Origin: DATBLY01 sp036555125
Lineage (GTDB): Bacteria > Actinomycetota > UBA4738 > HRBIN12
Length of the DNA: 38,717 nt
Reading direction: 5' to 3'
NCBI GenBank assembly: GCA_036555125.1
Contig: DATBLY010000151.1
Coordinates: 1-38,717, forward strand
Shown: positions 22,095 through 29,290 of the stretch, piece after piece
Layout: every line of letters begins with the position of its first letter
How positions within the stretch are numbered: position 1 is the first letter of the stretch
Notes under the pieces: generated by a model
The model's input: only the letters and a program-made list of their open reading frames with translations
What the model was told of the DNA's origin: nothing
The model's database searches: none
Made by a program: the position numbers and the translations under genes

Positions 22095-22571
22095 TCATCG
22101 CGCGAGCGGGCGCACCAGGAGGAGCGCGGGGTTCTCCTCGTCCCAGAGCTCGGGCATCTCCTGCAGCGGCAGGAACCCCATCGCCAGGTAGAACGCGCGC
22201 GTCCGGTCGTAGTGCTCGCTGTCGCCGTTCGCCGACAGGGTCTTCACCAGGAGCAGCCGCGCGTCGTCGGCGGCGAGCCGCCGGGCCAGCGCGTCGATCA
22301 GCGCGCGCCCGAGCCCGTGACGATGCTCCGACGCGGCCACGGCCATCCACGTGATCTCGGCCGTCTGGGGGAAGTGCCGGATCCACGTGAGGAAGCCGCC
22401 GACGGAACCGTCCGCGAGCTCGGCCACCAGCCCGTCCTGCGAGCGGACGGCGGCCGAGCAGTCCACGATCCCCGACTCCAGCCCGAACCAGTCGGGCAGG
22501 CCGCGCACGATCGCGTCGCACGCGTCGGCGTCGACGAGGTCGAGCGGCCGGATCGTCGCGTCCACCGGCAT
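22095..22571 (-). CDS. GNAT family N-acetyltransferase
   Basis: 158 residues with a GNAT core: ITWMAVAASEHRHGLGRALIDALARRL (acetyl-CoA loop HRHGLGRAL) and TRAFYLAMGFLPLQEMPELWDEENPALLLVRPL, the C-terminal half typical of the PF00583 group. The FWxAxGF-type motif appears as FYLAMGF. Substrate unknown. The ATG is 6 nt after a TAGCCT hexamer (22578-22583, minus), with no ribosome-binding site: a leaderless start. Confidence 0.88.
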   Translation of the reverse strand: MPVDATIRPLDLVDADACDAIVRGLPDWFGLESGIVDCSAAVRSQDGLVAELADGSVGGFLTWIRHFPQTAEITWMAVAASEHRHGLGRALIDALARRLAADDARLLLVKTLSANGDSEHYDRTRAFYLAMGFLPLQEMPELWDEENPALLLVRPLAR

Positions 22572-22577
22572 CCGCCC

Positions 22578-22583
22578 AGGCTA
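22578..22583 (-). promoter_or_regulatory. Candidate leaderless -10 of the GNAT gene
   Basis: TAGCCT on the minus strand, exactly 6 nt before the ATG at 22571. Confidence 0.5.
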
Positions 22584-22604
22584 TCGGGCGGACCGGCGGC
22601 GAGG

Positions 22605-22763
22605 TCAGGTCGACAGGACGGAGACGACGATCTTGCCTCGGGCGTGGCCCCGCTCGAGCTCGCGGATCGCCTCCGGAGCCTCGACGAGCGGGTACGTCCG
22701 GCCGACGACCGGCGTGACCGTCCCCGCGTCGATCAGGGCGGCGAGCTCGCGCAGATCGTCGAG
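22605..22763 (-). pseudogene. 3' remnant of a zinc-type (MDR) alcohol dehydrogenase/quinone reductase gene
   Basis: The minus strand encodes 52 residues ending in a normal stop: DLRELAALIDAGTVTPVVGR followed by TYPLVEAPEAIRELERGHA and RGKIVVSV. This is the unmistakable C-terminus of medium-chain dehydrogenases (normally 310-340 residues). Upstream, the frame meets a stop at 22770-22772, and no further MDR sequence exists on either strand. The N-terminal 85% is missing. It abuts a TetR remnant of opposite orientation. Confidence 0.85.
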
Positions 22764-22764
22764 C

Positions 22765-23007
22765 CTCTCCTACACGCAGGAGATGTTCGACGACGCGACG
22801 GACGTCGACCCGGAGGTCGAGGCGCAGCTGTACGCGGCGATGGCGGACACGCTCCCGAACATCTACGAGCTCTTCCTGACGGTCACCCACGACGACGCGA
22901 CGGTCGTCGGTCCCGGGTGCGACGACCAGTTCGAGTTCGAGTTCGCGCTCGACCTGCTGCTCGACGGTCTCGACCGGCTCAAGGACGGGGCCGGACGCTC
23001 GACGTGA
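22765..23007 (+). pseudogene. 3' remnant of a TetR-family regulator gene
   Basis: The plus strand encodes about 80 residues, LSYTQEMFDDATDVDPEVEA and onward to FEFEFALDLLLDGLDRLKDG, matching the C-terminal ligand domain of TetR regulators whose last helix reads FEFGLDLLLDGLERL. The helix-turn-helix half is absent and no start codon or ribosome-binding site is present at the junction. The preceding frame runs backwards through the dehydrogenase remnant and the GNAT gene. The two remnants are most simply what is left of a divergent dehydrogenase/tetR pair after a deletion. Confidence 0.8.
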
Positions 23008-23036
23008 TCGGCGCACCGGCCGGCGGCCGCCCCTCC

Positions 23037-23042
23037 TAGACT
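23037..23042 (+). promoter_or_regulatory. Candidate leaderless -10 of the LLM oxidoreductase
   Basis: TAGACT, exactly 6 nt before the GTG at 23049. Confidence 0.5.
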
Positions 23043-23048
23043 CCCGCC

Positions 23049-23894
23049 GTGCGCTACGCGATCAGCGTGCCGAACTTCGGCGACCAGGCCGACCCCGCCT
23101 GGACGATCGGGCTGGCCCGCGAGGCCGAGGCTGCGGGATGGGACGCGTTCTTCCTCTGGGACCACCTGCTGGCGTGGAACGGCAACGTCGTCGCCGACCC
23201 CTGGACGCTGCTCGCCGCGGTCGCCGTCTCCACCGAGCGCGTTCGGCTCGGGACGATGGTCACGCCGCTCCCCCGCCGACGCCCGTGGCAGGTGGTCCGC
23301 CAGATCGTGACGCTCGACCACCTCTCGCGCGGCCGCGCGGTGCTGGGCGTCGGGCTCGGGTACCCGCCGCACGAGGAGTTCGAGGTGTTCGGCGAGCCGG
23401 GCGACGCGCGCACGCGCGCCGAGCTGCTCGACGAGGGGTTGGAGGTCGTCGATGGGCTGATGCGCGGCGGAGCCTTCTCGCACGCGGGGCGGCACTTCCG
23501 GATCGACGACGTGGCGTTCGCGCCGACGCCGGTGCAGCGACCGCGCGTCCCGATCTGGGTCGCCGGCGCGTGGCCGCACCGGCGCCCGTTCCGGCGCGCT
23601 GCACGCTTCGACGGGGTGGTGCCGATCGCGCTCGCCGCCGGCGGCGAGGAGGTGCCGATCGACGTCCCGACGATGCGGGAGGTCGTGGCCTACACCGACG
23701 GGCTCCGCACCGGGGACGCGCCCTTCGACCGGATCTTCACGGGCATCCTGCCCGACGATCCGGCCGAGGCGCTCGCGATGGAGGCCGAGCTCGCCTCGTT
23801 CGGCGTGACGTGGTGGCAGGTGAGCCCGGCGATGGGTGAGGATCGCGACGAGGTCCGCGCCTGGATCCGGCGCGGCCCCCCGCGGCCGGCCTGA
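23049..23894 (+). CDS. LLM-class flavin/F420-dependent oxidoreductase
   Basis: Luciferase-like TIM-barrel monooxygenase of 281 residues: MRYAISVPNFGD start, AGWDAFFLWDHLL, VRLGTMVTPLPRRRPWQVVRQIVTLDHLS, GRAVLGVGLGY and a VPIWVAGAWPHRRPFRRAARFDG segment. The cofactor (FMN or F420) cannot be read from the sequence with confidence. The substrate is unknown. The GTG start follows a leaderless promoter. The stop is 2 nt from that of the convergent YdeI gene. Confidence 0.88.
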   Translation: MRYAISVPNFGDQADPAWTIGLAREAEAAGWDAFFLWDHLLAWNGNVVADPWTLLAAVAVSTERVRLGTMVTPLPRRRPWQVVRQIVTLDHLSRGRAVLGVGLGYPPHEEFEVFGEPGDARTRAELLDEGLEVVDGLMRGGAFSHAGRHFRIDDVAFAPTPVQRPRVPIWVAGAWPHRRPFRRAARFDGVVPIALAAGGEEVPIDVPTMREVVAYTDGLRTGDAPFDRIFTGILPDDPAEALAMEAELASFGVTWWQVSPAMGEDRDEVRAWIRRGPPRPA

Positions 23895-23896
23895 CC

Positions 23897-24493
23897 TCAG
23901 GGCGGCGGCGCGTCCTTCGGACGCGGGTGCGCCGCCCGGACGTTCTCGGCGGCGAGGCGCGCCGTCTCCTCGATCCGCCGCCGGCGCGTCTCCTCGCGCT
24001 TCGCGCTGCCCACCCAGTGCAGGATCATCTTCCTCGAGGACGGCGGGAAGGCGTCCCAGTGGCGGCGGGCCCGCGGGTCGGCATCGAGCGCGGCCGCGAG
24101 GTCGTCGGGCTCGACGAGGGCATCGGTCTCGGTGAGCGCGTCCCACGAGCCGTTCCGCTTGGCCGTCCGGATCGCCGCCCGGCCCGCGTCCGTCATGCGG
24201 CCGCCCCGCGTGAGCGCGGCCACCCGCCGCTTGTTCGTCGCGGACCAGACGCTCTTCGGCTTGCGCGGCGCCATCCACAGCAGGTACCGGCCCTCGTCCA
24301 GCGGGTTCGCCGTGCTGTCGATCCAGCCGAAGCACAGCGCCTCCTCGACCGCATCGCCGTAGGAGACGCCGGCCCGCCCCTTCTTCGCGACGACCAACCA
24401 CACGCCGGCGGGCCGGTCGTGGTGGCGTTGGAGCCAGCGTCGCCAGGCCGCGCGATCCCTCACCTCGACGCGCTCGGCGTCCGCCTGCCTCAT
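23897..24493 (-). CDS. YdeI/OmpD-associated family protein
   Basis: 198 residues of the YdeI family: GVWLVVAKKGRAGVSYGDAVEEALCFGWIDS, RPKSVWSATNKRRVAALTRGGRMTDAGRAAI, LAAALDADPRARRHWDAFPPSSRKMILHWV and a basic C-terminal tail. E. coli YdeI-type and related proteins have been linked to stress and peptide resistance, but the biochemical role is unknown. It lies 7 nt downstream of the DUF2269 gene on the same strand and is probably cotranscribed. Confidence 0.88.
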   Translation of the reverse strand: MRQADAERVEVRDRAAWRRWLQRHHDRPAGVWLVVAKKGRAGVSYGDAVEEALCFGWIDSTANPLDEGRYLLWMAPRKPKSVWSATNKRRVAALTRGGRMTDAGRAAIRTAKRNGSWDALTETDALVEPDDLAAALDADPRARRHWDAFPPSSRKMILHWVGSAKREETRRRRIEETARLAAENVRAAHPRPKDAPPP

Positions 24494-24500
24494 CGGGTCC

Positions 24501-24974
24501 CTAGAACGGCTTGACCACCATCAGCGCGATCACGATCAGCACCATCACCGTCTCCCACGTCCGCGCCCACCGGACCGCAGGGTCGCGGAAGGCCAGGACG
24601 AGGTCGGGCGTGACCACCCCGCGCTCCCTCGCGTCGGTGAGCGCCCGTTCGAACACCTTGCCGCGCGGCAGGAACACGAGCGGCACGAGTGCGAACGTCC
24701 CGACGTACAGGACCAGCGACGTCAACAGCCACCAGTTCCCGGAGCCCGCGAGCGGTCGGCCCTGCGCCCACGCGGCGAGCAGCCCGGCGACCAGCACGGC
24801 GATCGAGCCCGGCACCACCATGAACCGCTCGAAGCGGCCGGCGAGCTCCATGAGCTCGCCGATAACGTCGAGGTCCTCGCTCGAGCGGGCCTTCGCGATC
24901 GTGATGTCCCGGCCCAGCAGCCCGGCGACGAACCAGAACGCGATCGCGACATGGAGGAACACGACCCAGCGCAC
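24501..24974 (-). CDS. DUF2269 family membrane protein
   Basis: 157 residues, four TM helices: VVFLHVAIAFWFVAGLLGRD (first), FERFMVVPGSIAVLVAGLLAAWAQG (second), the NWWLLTSLVLYVGTFALVPLVFLPRG helix and a C-terminal helix VMVLIVIALMVVKPF. Function unknown. The GTG start has GGGAGGG 4-10 nt upstream. A TAGCAT hexamer (25004-25009, minus) in the gap after the ABC permease suggests its own promoter with a short leader. Confidence 0.82.
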   Translation of the reverse strand: MRWVVFLHVAIAFWFVAGLLGRDITIAKARSSEDLDVIGELMELAGRFERFMVVPGSIAVLVAGLLAAWAQGRPLAGSGNWWLLTSLVLYVGTFALVPLVFLPRGKVFERALTDARERGVVTPDLVLAFRDPAVRWARTWETVMVLIVIALMVVKPF

Positions 24975-25003
24975 GGACCCTCCCTCGCTCGGATGCGAGG
25001 GCG

Positions 25004-25009
25004 ATGCTA
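25004..25009 (-). promoter_or_regulatory. Candidate -10 of the DUF2269-ydeI unit
   Basis: TAGCAT on the minus strand, giving a leader of about 24 nt that includes the GGGAGGG ribosome-binding site. Confidence 0.4.
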
Positions 25010-25014
25010 GGCGC

Positions 25015-25827
25015 TCAGACGGCCTTGCGGTACAGCCGGACCGCGATCGGGGCGAAGATCGCCAGGATCAGGACCGACCACAGGATCGACTTCAGCACCA
25101 ACCCCTGCGTGGGTCCGCCCACCGTCAGGGCCCGCACCGCGTCGGCGGTGATCGAGATGGGCTGGTTGCGCGCCCACGGCTGCAGCCAGCCGGGCATGAA
25201 CTCCGGCTGCACGAACAGCGCCGACGCGAACACGAGCGGCGCGAGGAGCGGGAACGCGGCGGCCTGCGCTGTCTCGGGGTCCTTCACCGCGAGCCCCACC
25301 GTCGCGAAGATCCACGACATCGCGTATCCGAACAGCAGGAGCAGGAGGATCCCGGCGATCAGCCCGAACGCGTTCGTGTGGATCCGCCATCCGACCAGGA
25401 ACCCGATCGCCATCATCAGCCCGACGACGAAGACGTTGCGGAGCAGGTCGGCCAGGGTCCGGCCCACCAGCAGGGCCGGCGTCCACATCGGCATCGCGTG
25501 GAACCGCTCCATCAGGCCCGATTTCAGGTCGGTCGCCAGGCCGATCGCCGTGGCGAGCGACCCGAAGACGACGGTCTGCAGGAAGATGCCGGGCATCAGG
25601 TAGTCGACGTAGTCGATCGGGCCTCGGAGCTGGATCGCGCCGCCGAACACGAAGCGGAACATCAGGACGAACACGACCGGCTGGATCGTCGAGAACACGA
25701 GCAGCTGCGGGATGCGGATGTAGTGGGTCAGGTACCGCCGCACGATCGCCTTCGTGTCGCGGATCCATCCCAGCGGGATCCGGTGCTCCGCGACGTCGGT
25801 CGTGATCGCCACGCTCGTCGAGCTCAT
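25015..25827 (-). CDS. ABC-2 type exporter permease, DrrB-like
   Basis: 270 residues with six TM helices. KAIVRRYLTHYIRIPQLLVFSTIQPVVFVLMFRFVFGGAI is the N-terminal ABC-2 signature of daunorubicin-resistance permeases. LMPGIFLQTVVFGSLATAIGLATDLKSGLMERFHAMPMW and the C-terminal FVQPEFMPGWLQPWARNQPIS motif complete the pattern. It pairs with the DrrA-like ATPase (ATGA overlap). Multidrug or lipid export is inferred; the substrate is unknown. Regulated with the ATPase by the divergent MarR protein, most likely. Confidence 0.92.
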   Translation of the reverse strand: MSSTSVAITTDVAEHRIPLGWIRDTKAIVRRYLTHYIRIPQLLVFSTIQPVVFVLMFRFVFGGAIQLRGPIDYVDYLMPGIFLQTVVFGSLATAIGLATDLKSGLMERFHAMPMWTPALLVGRTLADLLRNVFVVGLMMAIGFLVGWRIHTNAFGLIAGILLLLLFGYAMSWIFATVGLAVKDPETAQAAAFPLLAPLVFASALFVQPEFMPGWLQPWARNQPISITADAVRALTVGGPTQGLVLKSILWSVLILAIFAPIAVRLYRKAV

Positions 25828-26834
25828 GCCGCACCTCCTCGACGCCCGCGGCGTCCGCCCGCCGGCGCCGGCGCTGCCGCCTCCGGCGTCTCCTCGTCCT
25901 CGGCCTTGTGCCCGGTGAGCGCCAGGAACACGTCGTCCAGGCTGGGCTCACGCACCGCGAGCGTCTCGGGCTCGACGCCGTTCGTGTCCAGCGCTCGCAG
26001 CGCGTCGATCAGGATCCGCGCGCCGTCGTTCGACGTGATTCGCACGGTGCCGTCGTCGCGCTCCACCTTCCCGTTCACCGCGCCGCTCAGCAGCTGGGCC
26101 GCGCGCGCCGACCCCCCGTCGTGCCCGAACCGGATCTCGACCACGGTGGATCCGAGCTGCGACTTCAGGTTCGCCGGCGTGTCGTTCGCGATCACCTTGC
26201 CGTCGTCGATCACGGCCACCCGCTCGGCCAGGCGGTCGGCCTCCTCCAGGTACTGCGTGGTCAGCAGCACGGTCGTTCCGTCCGCGACGAGCTGCTCGAT
26301 CGTCTCCCAGAGCGCGTTGCGGCTGGTGAGGTCGAGCCCGGTTGTCGGCTCGTCCAGGAGCAGGACCGGGGGCCGCGTCACCAGGGAGGCAGCGATGTCC
26401 AGGCGCCGCCGCATCCCGCCCGAGTACGTGCGCAGCGGACGGTCCGCCGCGTCGACCAGGTCGAACTTCGCGAGCAGCTCGTCCGCCCGCGGCGCGATCC
26501 GGTCGGTCGGGAGCTGCCCCAGGACGCCGACCATCCGAAGGTTCTCGCGGCCGGTGAGGTTCGGGTCGACGGCCGCGTTCTGTCCGGCGAGCCCGATCCG
26601 TCGGCGGACCGCGGCGGCGTCGGTCACGACGTCGTGCCCCAGGATCTCGGCGCGCCCCGCGTCCGGGTGCAGGATCGTGCAGAAGATGCGGACCGCCGTG
26701 GTCTTGCCCGCCCCGTTGGGGCCCAGCAGCCCGAAGACCGAGCCCCGCGGCACGTCGAGGTCGACGCCGCCCAGGGCCTCCAGCTCGCCGAAGCGCTTCA
26801 CGAGGCCTTCGGCGTGGATCGCGTGTTCGCTCAT
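25824..26834 (-). CDS. ABC exporter ATP-binding protein, DrrA-like
   Basis: 336 residues: Walker A GPNGAGKTT (about 39-47), GLAGQNAAVDPNLTGRENL Q-loop, signature YSGGMRRRLDIAASL, Walker B PVLLLDEPTTGLD, and LTTQYLEEADRLAERVAVID in the H-loop region where Q replaces the switch histidine, as in DrrA proteins. The C-terminal domain includes EPSLDDVFLALTG, and the last 25 residues are Ala/Pro/Arg-rich. The start is the ATG at 26834 with AAGG 7-10 nt upstream. A 12-residue in-frame extension to 26870 would start inside the operator and is rejected. Confidence 0.93.
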   Translation of the reverse strand: MSEHAIHAEGLVKRFGELEALGGVDLDVPRGSVFGLLGPNGAGKTTAVRIFCTILHPDAGRAEILGHDVVTDAAAVRRRIGLAGQNAAVDPNLTGRENLRMVGVLGQLPTDRIAPRADELLAKFDLVDAADRPLRTYSGGMRRRLDIAASLVTRPPVLLLDEPTTGLDLTSRNALWETIEQLVADGTTVLLTTQYLEEADRLAERVAVIDDGKVIANDTPANLKSQLGSTVVEIRFGHDGGSARAAQLLSGAVNGKVERDDGTVRITSNDGARILIDALRALDTNGVEPETLAVREPSLDDVFLALTGHKAEDEETPEAAAPAPAGGRRGRRGGAA

Positions 26835-26851
26835 GGGCGGACCTTCCCACA

Positions 26852-26890
26852 GATACTTGCGAGATGTCAAGTATCGATATCTATAGATAT
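26852..26890. promoter_or_regulatory. Operator region between the drrAB-like genes and marR
   Basis: Inverted repeat GATACTTG-N8-CAAGTATC (26852-26859 and 26868-26875) lies 17 nt from the ATPase start. It is followed by a 14-bp palindrome ATATCTATAGATAT (26877-26890). This is the only AT-rich stretch in the window. It also holds a minus-strand TTGACA (26865-26870), without a clear -10. MarR dimers are the expected ligands, repressing both divergent units. Confidence 0.7.
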
Positions 26891-26899
26891 TCGAGAACG

Positions 26900-26928
26900 T
26901 TGAACTATCTTGCGCGGGCGGCTATGAT
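26900..26928 (+). promoter_or_regulatory. Promoter of the marR gene (leaderless transcript)
   Basis: -35 TTGAAC (26900-26905), 17-nt spacer, -10 TATGAT (26923-26928), then 6 nt to the GTG at 26935. The mRNA should begin at the start codon. No ribosome-binding site. Confidence 0.8.
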
Positions 26929-26934
26929 GGCCCT

Positions 26935-27480
26935 GTGGCGACGAGTCGAACGCAGGTCCCCAACCCGGACGAGGACGGGGACCTCGCGATGCGGGTCCTC
27001 GCCGGCGAGGTCTGGCGGTCCATGGCCGAGTTCACGTGGAGCCGGGTGCAGGGCGGCCGCGCGATGCACGCGCTCAAGGGCCTCGGGCTCACCCCCGGCC
27101 ACCTCAAGGTCCTCGGGGTGCTCCAGCCGGGCGAGGCGATCCCCATGGGATCGATCGCCGAACACCTCTCGATCGATCCCTCGATGGCGACCTGGCTGAT
27201 CGACCGGCTGGAGGAGCGCAAGCTCGTGGAGCGGAAGATGCTCGCGACCGACCGCCGGGTGAAGGTGGTCAGCCTCACGCGTCGGGGCGAGCGCGTGAAG
27301 ACGAAGGTCTTCGCCGAGCTCTTCGAGCCCCCGGCCGAGCTCGTGGCGCTCGGCCGCGACCGGCTCGAGGCGCTGCGGACGGCGCTCGCGATCCTGCCCC
27401 GGAACGAGCGGCCGTTCGACCCGCGCGGGTCGGATCGGCGGGGACAGCGCCCGCGCCGGGTCGTGGGCGAGTTCGAGTAG
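26935..27480 (+). CDS. MarR-family transcriptional regulator
   Basis: 181-residue winged-helix regulator: GLGLTPGHLKVLGVLQPGEAIPMGSIAEHLSIDPSMATWLIDRLEERKLVERKMLATDRRVKVVSLTRRG is the complete MarR DNA-binding core, with D-R-R in the wing. The N-terminal and C-terminal helices that form the dimer interface are present, and the C-terminal 25 residues are basic and disordered-looking. It is divergent from the DrrAB-type exporter, which it probably represses until an export substrate binds. The GTG start is fixed by the leaderless promoter. Confidence 0.93.
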   Translation: MATSRTQVPNPDEDGDLAMRVLAGEVWRSMAEFTWSRVQGGRAMHALKGLGLTPGHLKVLGVLQPGEAIPMGSIAEHLSIDPSMATWLIDRLEERKLVERKMLATDRRVKVVSLTRRGERVKTKVFAELFEPPAELVALGRDRLEALRTALAILPRNERPFDPRGSDRRGQRPRRVVGEFE

Positions 27481-27488
27481 CCGCCCGC

Positions 27489-28451
27489 TCAGAGCCGAGC
27501 GGCTCGCGGGATCACCTCGCGGCCGATCAGCTCCAGGGTCTGCAGGTCGTCGTGGACGAAGTACTGGAACAGCACCTTCCGGATGCCCTCGGCCGCGTAG
27601 GCCGCGAGCCGCTCGAGCACCTGCTCGGGCGTGCCGATCAGGTCCGTCGGATCACCGGCGGCGACGTAGTCCTCGGCGTCGCGGTCGTCGCCCCAGCGCG
27701 CGAACATCTCGGCGACCCGCGCCACCACGGCCGCGCGATCCTCGCCGATCACCGTCGTGATCATCAGCGACCGTCGAAGCGTCGACGGGTCGCGGCCGAT
27801 CGCCTCGCAGGCGACGTCGAGGCGGCCCCTGGCCTCGCCGATCTGCTCCGGGGACCGGCCGTGGACGTTGTACTCGTCGGCCCACCGCGCCGCGAGCGCG
27901 GCGCTGCGAGGACCCGCGTCGCCGCCCAGGATCAGCGGCGGGTGCGGATCCTGGAACGGACGAGGCAGGCTCGTGACGTCCTCCAGCTGGAAGTGCTTGC
28001 CCCGGAACGTGACCGAGGGCTCGTCGCGATCCCACAGACGATGCACGATCTCGACCGACTCCTCGAGGACCCCGTACCGCTCCGCCGTCGGCGGGAACGG
28101 GAAGCCGAAGGCCCGGTGCTCGCGCTCGAACCACCCGGCGCCCATCCCCAGGTCCACCCGGCCGCCCGACGCGTGGTCGACCGTGACCACGGACTTCGCG
28201 ACCACCGACGGGTGGCGGAACGTCACCGGCGAGACCATCGTCCCCAGACGGATCCGCTCGGTCCGCATCGCGAGGGCGGCGAGCGTGGTCCAGGCGTCGT
28301 GGGTCCCCCAGTCGGTCGGCCGGTCGAACGACAGGTAGTGGTCGGATCGGAACAGCGTGTGGAACCCCTGGGCCTCGGCCACGTCCGCGAGCGCCAGCCA
28401 CTGCGCCCAGGTCACGTCCTCCTGGCCCTCGATCATCAGGCAGATGTCCAT
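27489..28451 (-). CDS. LLM-class F420-dependent oxidoreductase
   Basis: 320-residue luciferase-like TIM barrel: MDICLMIEGQEDVTWAQWLALADVAEAQGFHTLFRSDHY, RIRLGTMVSPVTFRHPSVVAKSVVTVDHASGGRVDLGMGAGW, PLILGGDAGPRSAALAARWADEYNV, and the C-terminal IGTPEQVLERLAAYAAEGIRKVLFQ. This matches the TIGR03560-type putative F420-dependent enzymes of Actinobacteria. The substrate is unknown. The ATG is 6 nt after a TAGGCT hexamer (28458-28463, minus) with no ribosome-binding site. Confidence 0.9.
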   Translation of the reverse strand: MDICLMIEGQEDVTWAQWLALADVAEAQGFHTLFRSDHYLSFDRPTDWGTHDAWTTLAALAMRTERIRLGTMVSPVTFRHPSVVAKSVVTVDHASGGRVDLGMGAGWFEREHRAFGFPFPPTAERYGVLEESVEIVHRLWDRDEPSVTFRGKHFQLEDVTSLPRPFQDPHPPLILGGDAGPRSAALAARWADEYNVHGRSPEQIGEARGRLDVACEAIGRDPSTLRRSLMITTVIGEDRAAVVARVAEMFARWGDDRDAEDYVAAGDPTDLIGTPEQVLERLAAYAAEGIRKVLFQYFVHDDLQTLELIGREVIPRAARL

Positions 28452-28457
28452 CGGCGG

Positions 28458-28463
28458 AGCCTA
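28458..28463 (-). promoter_or_regulatory. Candidate leaderless -10 of the F420-type oxidoreductase
   Basis: TAGGCT on the minus strand, exactly 6 nt before the ATG at 28451. Confidence 0.5.
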
Positions 28464-28578
28464 CCGAGGCTCGGTCAGCGCGTTGAGGATCGGGTCGCCA
28501 CCGCGAGCGCGCCGTCGACGGATCCCACCCATCCGGCGGAGGCTAGCGCGACGGTCGACGGGTTCGCCGGATCGCTCC

Positions 28579-28584
28579 TAGCAT
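28579..28584 (+). promoter_or_regulatory. Candidate leaderless -10 of the META-YbaY gene
   Basis: TAGCAT, 7 nt before the ATG at 28592; no ribosome-binding site. Confidence 0.45.
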
Positions 28585-28591
28585 CGGAGCC

Positions 28592-29290
28592 ATGGAGACC
28601 TCCGAGGACCCGACGGCGATCGTCGGCGCCTGGCGGCTGGAGGCGATCGACGGACGCCCGGCGGTCACGGACGCGGACGCGTCGATCGAGTTCCACGCGG
28701 ACGGCCGGGTCGCGGGCAGCACCGGCCTGAACCGGTTCGCGGGGACCTGGGCGATCGACGAGGGCCGCCTCGTGCTGGGCCCCCTCGCGAGCACCCTGAT
28801 GGCGGGACCGCCCGAGCGGATGGACCAGGAGCGGCGTGTGCTGGACATCCTCGGGCGGCCGCTGGTGGTCGTGCGGGACGGTTCCGCGCTGGCGCTGGAG
28901 GGCGACGGCCGGCTCGACCTGACGTCCGTCACCGAGGCGCCGGAGGACACCCCGACCCGGCGGCGCGTCGCCGGGACCGCCACGTACCGGGAACGGATCA
29001 CGCCGCCCGAGGGCGCCGTCCTCACGGTGCGGGTGGTGGACGTGTCGCTCGCCGACGTGCCCGCACCCGTCCTCGCCGAGGGGTCCTACGACGTCACGGC
29101 CGTGCCCGTCGCCTTCGAGCTCTTCGTCGACCCGGGCGCCATCGACGAGGGGCGCCGCTACGCGGTCCGCGCCGAGCTGTCCGATCCGGAGGGTCCTCGC
29201 TGGACCACCGACACCGTCTACCCGGTCCTCACGCAGGACGCGCCGGAGACGCCGGAGCTGATCCTGGTCGCGGTTCCCGCCGACCGATGA
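28592..29290 (+). CDS. META (HslJ-like) plus YbaY domain fusion protein without signal peptide
   Basis: 232 residues. The first domain (about 8-110) is META/HslJ-like: VGAWRLEAIDG, IEFHADGRVAGSTGLNRFAGTW, GRLVLGPLASTLMAGP. The second (about 125-228) is YbaY-like: VAGTATYRERITPPEGAVLTVRVVDVSLADVPAPVLAE and the GPRWTTDTVYPVL end. In most bacteria both domain types are lipoproteins or secreted, but this protein begins METSEDPTAIVGAW with no signal peptide or lipobox. The start is supported by the upstream promoter, so cytoplasmic location is predicted. Its last 62 nt overlap the convergent membrane-protein gene. Confidence 0.82.
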   Translation: METSEDPTAIVGAWRLEAIDGRPAVTDADASIEFHADGRVAGSTGLNRFAGTWAIDEGRLVLGPLASTLMAGPPERMDQERRVLDILGRPLVVVRDGSALALEGDGRLDLTSVTEAPEDTPTRRRVAGTATYRERITPPEGAVLTVRVVDVSLADVPAPVLAEGSYDVTAVPVAFELFVDPGAIDEGRRYAVRAELSDPEGPRWTTDTVYPVLTQDAPETPELILVAVPADR

